Shown: positions 57,256 through 64,000 of the stretch, in pieces
How positions within the stretch are numbered: the stretch's first letter is position 1
How the letters are laid out: each line of letters begins with the position of its first letter
From: Canna indica
Taxonomy: Eukaryota > Streptophyta > Magnoliopsida > Zingiberales > Cannaceae
Length of the DNA: 64,000 nucleotides
Reading direction: 5' to 3'
Assembly: GCA_034359265.1 (NCBI GenBank)
Contig: CP136890.1
Coordinates: forward strand, 32,840,501 to 32,904,500
Position numbers and translations under genes: made by a program
The notes under the pieces: generated by a model
Seen by the model: only the letters and a program-made list of their open reading frames with translations
Told to the model about the DNA's origin: nothing
Database searches by the model: none

Positions 57256-58560
57256 ATGACACTAAAGTTGGTAGCATCTATACCACCTAGGTTCGATGAG
57301 TCTAACATTGGTCTTTGGAAGAGTAGAATGTACACTTTCCTAAGAGTCAAGGTTTAGGTGTGTTTAACATGGTAAAGACTCAATATATTGAACCCAAGGA
57401 AAATATGAATGCATGGACCCAAGAACAAATATATATGTTTGAGTCAAATGCTAAAGCTACGAATTGCATATTTTGTTCCTTGGAAAATGGCATCTTTGAA
57501 AGGGTCATGCATTGTACTTCCGCATTTGATATTTGGGTTAGTTTAAACATGTTATATGATTATGCCAAGATCGAAGAGATTGACACTTCTAATGAAGGTA
57601 GTGATGACAATGGTCATTCACCTACCCCTAATCTTGGTTTTGATGTCCATAGCTATTATAGTCAAAGGAGTAGCTCCAAGATCCAAAAAAGTAAGGTAGT
57701 GTGTCATGCATGCAAGGAAAAGGGACATGTGAAGAAAAATTGTCCTTCCATGAAGAACAAGGCAAAGAAGAGGTCAAATGCTTCCACATCGTCATCTCAC
57801 TCAAGTGAAGCATCCTCTTGCCATGTCTATGAATCTAGTTCAAAGGATTGTCTCATGAATGCTAATGATGAGGTACACTCTTCTTCTAGTCATGATAACA
57901 ATAATGATAGTATTAACTCATCTAGTTCTCATGACATTCTTTGTGATGAATTAATGGATGAATATAAAAACATGTATGCCTTGCTTGTTAAAAAAGATAT
58001 AAAAAAAACAAGAAATTGAAGAAAGAAAACTTAAGCCTTAGCTCTCATTTACATGATGTAAAATTAGAAAATGAAAAGCTAAAAATTAGTGTCTCTAATC
58101 CATGCCATGATACTTTAAGTATTGACACTAAGGATTTGAAAATAAAAAATGACATATTAAAGAATGAAAATAGCATGATGAAAACTCAATTCCATGCTAT
58201 TCATAAATCCATGAACGACTTGAAAAGTGAGGTTGTTTTTCTAAATAAGAAGTTAATAATTTATCTAGTAATTCAACCTCTAAGAATTCTAGAAATACAA
58301 ATGTTTCAAGTAAGAATGCTAAAACTCATCATCATTTCCATGTTAAGCATTCATCTTTTTAATCTCACGTCCAAAACAAAAAGTTACATGGAAATTGCTT
58401 TTGTTGTGGTATCTATGGTCACTCCATCCATGATTATGTCTTCAAGAAAAATCCAAGTGTTGCTAGAACACTTTTGATTCCTAGGCCAACTCACCCCCAA
58501 GGATCCAAAGCCATTTAGGTATCAAACGTCTCATCTTCATTTGTAGAGGGAGCTACCACA
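57256..58560 (+). pseudogene. Sirevirus-like Gag of element F
   Basis: ATG 57256 opens MTLKLVASIPPRFDESNIGL then WKSRMYTF. A frame change near 57350 leads into MVKTQYIEPKENMNAWTQEQ and RVMHCTSAFDIWVSLNMLYD. Then comes the zinc knuckle CHACKEKGHVKKNCP (57705), Ser/His/Asp-rich linkers, a coiled coil (58016-58250) and a second, damaged knuckle CFCCGIYGHSIHDY (about 58398; final Cys lost). It ends VEGATTQG (about 58565). It matches element B gag block for block. No pol follows. Confidence 0.85.
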
Positions 58561-59481
58561 CAAGGTTAAAAGATTGATGGTATGTTGAAGTTGACCAAGG
58601 ACCCCAATGAAGAGTCTTCACTCGGTTGCAACTTCAAACTACTTTGATGTCTTAGGAAAGGTTGGAATCAAAGACTTTGGTATCATCTCCTTTACCCACT
58701 TGCTTAAATTAGAGTTAGAGTTTTTGATACATGCTTAATATTAGTAGATTTTCCACTCCTGATATGAGTTTCAAAATGTTTTCAACCTTGGTCTTAATCT
58801 CGGTTTTGATGATAACAAACATGGAACTATTGTTTCATAGAGAAATACTTTCAGGTTCCAAGTCGGTTAGCACTCGACGTCCGCGATCGAAAATATCGAA
58901 GAAATTGAAAAATCGGAAGGACGTTGGTCGACGCACTCGCATTCGTCGGAAAGAATAGAGTTTAGATTTAGGGCGTCTAAATCATTTGTATTAATTCGTA
59001 TCAAGATGCAAAGATCCAGAAAAAACCAAATTCGTAATCTTAAACCTAAACCAAAAAAAGTACCACAAAGTATCGGTACTTTTTGGCCGGTCGACCGACG
59101 ATCAAACGCAAAGAGCTCTGAAGCCACAGAAGGCTTTCAGTCGATGACCGGTCGATTGGCCATCAGTCAGCGATCGACCGGCAACCAACCGGGCAACACC
59201 AACGAGCAAAAAAATGCTTGTTGCATTGTGTGTTTTTGCCTCCTCTCTTCATGGCTTATAAATATAAGCCTTGATAGCTTTTCTCAGATGTTGTTGAGCC
59301 TATTAAGATATTCTTTGAATAATCTAAGCCTTCATTGAGCCATTCTTTGCAAAAATCCTAGCGTTGATCCTCACGTCCTTGATCTTGCCTTCAAACTTTA
59401 ATCGATTCATCATCAACGCATCAAGAGGAGCTAGGATTCGTTGTTGGAGCTAAGTATTTGTGTTATTGTATTTATAGCTCC

Positions 59482-61259
59482 CGCTACTGGAATAACGAGC
59501 TTCACCGACAACTCGATCTGTTGGTAAGCCATTGCTGAAGACGATCACCAACAGCGAGCAACGGCCCACCCCATTGCAATGGGGCCGTGACAGAAGAACG
59601 CGTTGCTGATAACTTAGCAACGAATCAACAACGGTCACTCCGTCCATTGCTAATATGGTATCAACAACGGCTCAGCAGTGGTCCATAGCTGTTGCTGATA
59701 TTATTTTCAGCCACGGCTCCCCAACAACCGCTCTGTTGTTGCAGATATTGATATCAGCAATGGATCGTCATCCGAAGTAATGTCATTGCTGAAAGCCTAT
59801 TTCTAAGCCATTGTTGTAGGTCATCAGTAACGACTATGAGGTTGCGGCCCAGGAATTGCGATACGCTTTCAGCAACGGCTTTAAAATGAATGATCGTTGG
59901 AAAGCCGTCGCTGATGTTGTTAACCTTTAACTAAAAAATTTAAAAATTAGAAATTTTCATTGAAACATTTGTATAATCCTGATACATAACTCACACACCC
60001 ATCATATACACATCCACATCCATACACACATCCACCACATCCATATACATATCCACACCTAGATATACATTCAAAACAATTATATTTATAATTATAATTA
60101 TCCACAATCATATAAAAACTATACAAAATCAAAACTATCGTTTCAACATGATACAATCAAAACTATTGCAAGTCAACAGTATCAAAACTATCATAAGTCA
60201 ACAGTATCAAAACTATCGTAAGTCAACTATCTCAAAACTATCATAAGTCATACATAACAAAATAGCCAAGTCATAACAAGTCAAGTAAAGTAAAAATCAA
60301 GTCATAAAATAAGAAAAAGTTTCACTGCAGCGGTGGAGGATGGTCGGGATCATGCTGCAGGGTCTTCAGTCCCTGAGTGTAGACAGGTGTGGACTAGAAC
60401 GAGGACGATGGATCTGTCGGTGGGATGCTACTACGGATTGACCTATCAATTGTATCAACATGGCATGCACATCCACAAACATTTGACTTTGACGCTCCAT
60501 CATCTCTGTCTAACGCACGACCATCTCCTCCAATGTCACTATCCGGCTCTGATCCTAAGCTTGGGAGGTCGAGGGCCGCTCACTAGCGAGCGGAGGGATC
60601 GGTGCCCCAAATGGCCTGACCACGGCTCGCGCATGGCCACTATCAGCAAAGCCATATACGCGGCCGTGGTCCCAGCCACTAGAGGCATCGACCCACGCTC
60701 GCGCGTCAAAGTCCTTAGGGGTGCCCCCACGCTACGTCATCGTCTGAGTGTAGGTCTCCTACACGAGTTTGTATTTTTGTTTCATAATTTTCCTAATTAT
60801 AAACTTAAATTACAAATAAGCTTGATATCAATGTATAATACTTACCATACGACTTGCGTGCACTACAAATGATATAGACCCGCCAGTATGACGCGCTGCT
60901 ACCATGGACATGTGGGTTCTAGCCATAGTTCAGGATACCTCCTGCCACTGCTCTGTCGACCATATAGCCAAGAGCTGGTCCCAGATATCCGAAGTAATCC
61001 AATCGGGCCATCGCCTGGGTCCGAGCCTGCCCTAGCTGGCAATTGTACCTTTGCCGAGAAATGGCCTACCACGCAGTGTAAATGAAGGACCTCTGGTCCT
61101 CTAGCTATGTATAGCGAGCCTGCAAAACAATAATATTAGTACTAATATTAATCATCATGTATATAAATTTTTTAACTATGTACCTCGAACTTGCGTCAGA
61201 GCATGTCCACATGATCACGGGGCACGTGAGACCATGTGGGCCATGCCCCATCCACGTGA
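59482..61259 (-). mobile_element. CACTA-like fragment with Transposase_24 remnant
   Basis: The left end CGCTACTGGAATAACG resembles CACTACTGGAAAAACG-type CACTA termini with one change. It is followed by a subterminal zone of 'gcaacgg/ccgttgc' motifs (59505-59920). The other end (61259) shows no matching terminus, so it is truncated. A possible 3-bp TSD TCC (59479-59481 and 61260-61262) may be chance. It interrupts the F 3' LTR: 'tatagctcc' continues as 'atttacttg' after it. Confidence 0.65.
60333..61240 (-). pseudogene. Transposase_24 gene remnant, minus strand
   Basis: Reading the minus strand: WPTWSHVPRDHVDML (61235-61190), DQLLAIWSTEQWQEVS, stop, MARTHMSMVAARHTGGSISF (about 60985-60870, the NR..HTGGS-type hallmark) with a GT donor near 60845. 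Then DARAWVDASSGWDHGRVYGF (about 60700-60640), and TEMMERQSQMFVDVHAMLIQ (about 60515-60455) ending near 60375. This is the plant Ptta/En/Spm family, as at 37940-41563 but clearly a different subfamily. Several stops. The open plus-strand frame here is a shadow. Confidence 0.7.
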
Positions 61260-61795
61260 TCCATTTACTTGTATTTTTGTGATTTATTTCATTGTATTTG
61301 AGTTTGTGTTAGACCTAGAGTGTAGGTCTTGAAATTAGGTGGTATCCTTGGTGTTTGAGGTTTAAATCCACCGATGTAACGTAGTTTACTAGGATTAGTT
61401 TTGTTGTCCTTATGGTTGAGGTGGGAGAATGCTCTCGGTAGGAAGGCGGAATACTTTCGGGTGTGGAAGTGCCTTCGGATTGAGAGCGGAGACTCTCCAG
61501 TGAAAACATCCTCATTGAAAGGAAACAAATTAATCTAGTAAAGCTAGTTTGGAAATCCTAAGCGGGATGCTTAGGTAGTGCAGTAGGCATTGGGGCCGAA
61601 CCACTATATATAATTATGTTTGCATTGCTTCTACTTGTGTTTGCTTAATTATCGTATTTACTTTACTTCTGCTTGCTACTCAATTTGTAAATTGCCTAAG
61701 TAATCAATGAAACGTTTAAAACCGGAATTAGGCTAAAGTTTAGATAACACACTATTCACCCCCCCTCTAGTGTAGGGCATTTCACCAACATGATG

Positions 61796-63235
61796 TTTGG
61801 GAACTAGTTTCTAGACTAGAAGATGTTAATGTTGTTGGAACCAAATGGTTTTTCAAGAACAATACTGATGAAGCAAGGAACATAACAAGAAATAAAGCCA
61901 GACTTGTTGCTCAGGGGTTTTAATCAAATTGAAGGAGTGGACTATGATAAAACCTTTGCTCTAGTTACAAGACTGGAATCCATCAGAGTGCTTCTAGCCA
62001 TATCCTACTGTATGAAGTGCAAATGGGCGTTAAAACTACCTTCCTAAATGGGTTTCTCAATGAAGAAGTCTATGTTCAACAGCCCAAAGGTTTTGAAGAT
62101 CCTTCCAATCCTGACCATGTATACAGATTGAAGAAAGCTCTTTATGGGCTTAAACAAGCACCTAGAGCATGGTATGAAAGACTCACCAAGTTCGTGCTCT
62201 TAAAAGGTTACAAAAGAGGAAGCGCATACTAGACCCTGTTCATCAAAAGAAAGGAGTCTCAATTAGTAATTGCTCAAACTTATGTTGATGATATTATCTT
62301 TGACTCAACTTTAGATTGTTATGTAAAACAGTTTGGAAGATATGAAATCTGAGTTCGAGATGAGCATGGTTAGAGAAATGAATTATTTCCCCAGTCTCCA
62401 AGTGAAGTAGTCTAAAGAAGGAATATTCATCTCTCAGAGTAAATATGTTAGAAATCTGATTCATAAGTTTGGAATGGACAGTACTAAGCCAGATAGAACT
62501 TCTATCTCAACTCATGAAAACTGAGCAAAGATGAAGAAGGCAAGAATGTTGGTCCTAGTCTTTACAGAAGCATCATTGACAGTCTATTATATTTGACAGC
62601 TAGCAAACCAGATCTAAGTTTTAGTGTGGAATTATGTGCCAGATATCAGGCTAATCCAAATGAGTTTTATCTTCGGGCAGTTAAAAGGATTTTGAAATAT
62701 GTTAAGGTACTCTTGATTTTCGTTTTTGGAATTCTATTGATTCTAATCCCTCTCTGGTAGAGTTTATTGATGCAGATTGGGCAGGAAATATTAATGACAG
62801 AAAGAGTACCACAAGTGGATGTTTTTATATTGAATCAAATCTGGTGACTTGGTTGAGTAAGAAACAGAACTCTTTCTCTCTTTCCTCTGCAGAAGCTGAA
62901 TATTTGGTAGTAGGTAGTTATAGTACTCAGTTAATTTGGATGAGAAATATGCTGCCAGACTATGTTTCAAACAGGATGAAATGATATTATACTGTGATAA
63001 TACAAGTGCCATCAACATATCAAAGAATCTAGTTATACATTCTCGGACTAAACATGTTGATATTCGATTTCACTACATCAGAGAGTTGGTTGAAAGGAAT
63101 GATTTACAACTGCAATACATTGCTACAGAAAGACAAGTGACTGACATATTCACAAAAGCCTTAGATGGAGGGAGATTTGAGCAGTTGCAATCTGCTCTAA
63201 AACTGTGTGTGGGAAATTTGAGGGTGGAAATTTGA
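61796..63235 (+). pseudogene. Element E RT and RNase H, continued
   Basis: VWELVSRLEDVNVVGTKWFF (61796) directly continues the RT begun at 55211. [18 protein letters not shown] and [17 protein letters not shown] (62048-62180) and the active-site box YVDDIIFDST (62281; FGST is usual) follow. RNase H shows FIDADWAGN (62762), LSSAEAEYL (62881) and YCDNTSAINISKNLVIHSRT (62990), ending LRVEI with a stop at 63233. Several frameshifts. Confidence 0.88.
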
Positions 63236-63239
63236 AAGG

Positions 63240-63801
63240 GTTTCAGTTATTATTTCTCACTTTTATTTCTACTCTTATCCTATTTCATTGAAGGCAATTG
63301 AAGATTTCACTCAATTAAGGGTGGGAGCATTTAATTTCAATTATAACTTACCTTTGTGGAGTCCCGCACGTGTGCCCCCATTTTATTGGATTTCCGAGGA
63401 GTAAAGATCAAATTGATCATTCTCGGCGTTAAGATCTTCATCAAACCTTGAAGTTGTAAATGAAGCTTATTCTCCTGTCCTTGTCTTCTCAACAGCCTCC
63501 CTCTGTTCTTCAAATGGAGCAACTAAAGGCCTCAGGTGGTAAGCAAAAGAAGGGTTGTGTTCAGAAGATTTAGGCATGTTAACATCGAAACATGAAGAAA
63601 GGGTTGAATCGCCTCCTCATTCGCAGCCACCTGAAGAAGTTTCTCCTCCTCCTCCATCTCAAGGTCACAAGTTGAGAAAGAACCATGGACATCGTCCGGC
63701 TGACCTTCCACTCTGAAGGAACAGTCGAGGTATGGCATCTAATCTCCATAAATCCCCACCTTGGTTCCAGTTCTTGAAGGGAAGAATTTATCTATTTAGC
63801 T
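63240..63801. other. Element E 3' zone, unassigned
   Basis: 'aagggtgggagc' at 63319 could be a PPT but no LTR start follows it. A plus frame reads PPHSQPPEEVSPPPPSQGHK (about 63615-63675), Pro/Ser-rich and short, with no recognised domain. In SIRE-type elements an env-like ORF can lie here; I cannot support that call. Confidence 0.4.
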
Positions 63802-64000
63802 GTAATGTAATGTAGATGTCATTCTTTCATCTGGTTCTACTACTCATGAAGTTCCAATAAGAACCAAAATAAAAAACACACGCAAACACAAGATATTTGT
63901 TTACACTGATCAGTGATAAATCTGTCACCTAATCCACGGGGCACTCACCGGACAGATGCCCAATCCATATACAATAAGTACAAAATAAGTCCTTTTGATT
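63802..64000 (-). repeat. Inverted LTR related to element E, cut by window end
   Basis: The reverse complement of 63880-63990 aligns with 51785-51890 of the E LTR: 'attgggcatctgtccggtga' here, 'attgggcatctatccgatga' there, then 'gtttgcgtgt'. TGTAATGTAATG at 63802 may be its border. No PBS precedes it, so it is a solo LTR, the 3' LTR of a minus-strand element, or an inverted piece of E. Confidence 0.7.

Larger units (their letters stand above)
55282..61790 (+). mobile_element. Gag-only Sirevirus-like LTR retrotransposon (element F)
   Basis: LTR-gag-LTR with exact 5-bp TSD TGATG (55277-55281 and 61791-61795). The internal region is only about 1.6 kb and holds gag alone. The 5' LTR carries a MULE-type MITE and the 3' LTR a CACTA fragment, so both inserts are younger than F. 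The PPT zone present in element B is missing: the gag-proximal spacer joins directly to the 3' LTR near 58778. Confidence 0.92.
58778..61790 (+). repeat. 3' LTR of element F (with CACTA fragment)
   Basis: Starts TGTTTTCAACCTTGGTC, lacking about 9 bp (the 'ggcttaagg' block) of the family start, and ends TTTCACCAACA at 61790. The palindrome cluster is at 59085-59190. Interrupted at 59482-61259. Confidence 0.85.
51065..63801 (+). mobile_element. Copia retrotransposon, SIRE/Maximus-like (element E), interrupted by F
   Basis: 5' LTR (51065-51990), tRNA-Met-type PBS (51993), gag with long coiled coil, protease, integrase, RT and RNase H in copia order. Element F (55282-61790) splits the RT start; the reading ...FIKND | VWELVSRLED continues exactly across it. 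No direct 3' LTR is found before the window end; instead an inverted LTR relative starts near 63802. The coding sequence holds many stops and frameshifts. Confidence 0.85.

Noticed and set aside
60333..60872. 179-codon plus-strand open frame
   Set aside because: Transposase_24 motifs are on the minus strand here; the plus frame has no domain and is a shadow.
63532..63738. Minus-strand 68-codon frame near the right edge
   Set aside because: No motif, and opposite to a Pro/Ser-rich plus frame of equal weakness.

Overview
The window is plant nuclear heterochromatin-like DNA made almost entirely of nested transposable elements. I see no complete host gene, no rRNA, no canonical tRNA and no CRISPR array. 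The plant origin rests on Ty1/copia elements primed by a tRNA-Met-type PBS (TGGTATCAGAGC), Sirevirus hallmarks, a plant CACTA element (TNP2/DUF4216 plus Transposase_24), a PIF/Harbinger element with Myb/SANT and DDE genes, Tekay-like and Tat-like gypsy elements, and a captured fragment resembling a plant golgin-candidate gene. The sequence alone does not tell me the species or whether it is monocot or dicot.

Layout, left to right. 1-3481: minus-strand Tork-like copia running off the left edge, with gag-pol in one frame broken only by nonsense codons. 3711-5048: solo LTR of a Sirevirus-like family (TSD CTTAA). 5054-7204: AT-rich DNA with two inverted MITE-like copies and a 45-bp tandem duplication. 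7205-10697: plus-strand copia with both LTRs and gag-protease but no integrase or RT. 11203-12725: truncated hAT, minus strand. 12726-42378: minus-strand gag-only Sirevirus-like element ('B') that landed in a MULE transposase gene and was later split by two complete DNA transposons: PIF/Harbinger (14599-21951, TSD TAA) and CACTA (27198-42275, TSD TAA). The CACTA in turn carries a hAT-like insert (27419-28588), a truncated Tekay-like gypsy (28734 to about 35040) and three exons of a golgin-candidate-like gene.

42379-45360: remains of the MULE (DNA-binding domain and C-terminal knuckle, catalytic core missing) and a convergent small GRF zinc-finger gene. 45360-46393: partial Sirevirus LTR. 46394-51064: Tat-like gypsy lacking protease-RT-RNase H, split by a solo Sirevirus LTR (48395-49988). 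51065 to about 63800: SIRE-type copia ('E') whose RT is split by a second gag-only Sirevirus-like element ('F', 55282-61790, TSD TGATG). F itself carries a 696-bp MULE-type MITE in one LTR and a CACTA fragment in the other. 63802-64000: a related LTR in inverted orientation entering from the right edge.

The parts work as selfish elements, not as a cellular pathway. Autonomous-type machinery, all damaged, is present for Harbinger, CACTA, copia and gypsy. Gag-only and gag-protease elements would have depended on enzymes supplied in trans. The best candidates for something new are a GRF zinc-finger/C-terminal membrane-helix gene present in two unrelated transposon contexts, exon capture by the CACTA element, and the palindrome-rich LTRs and repetitive spacer of the gag-only Sirevirus-like family.
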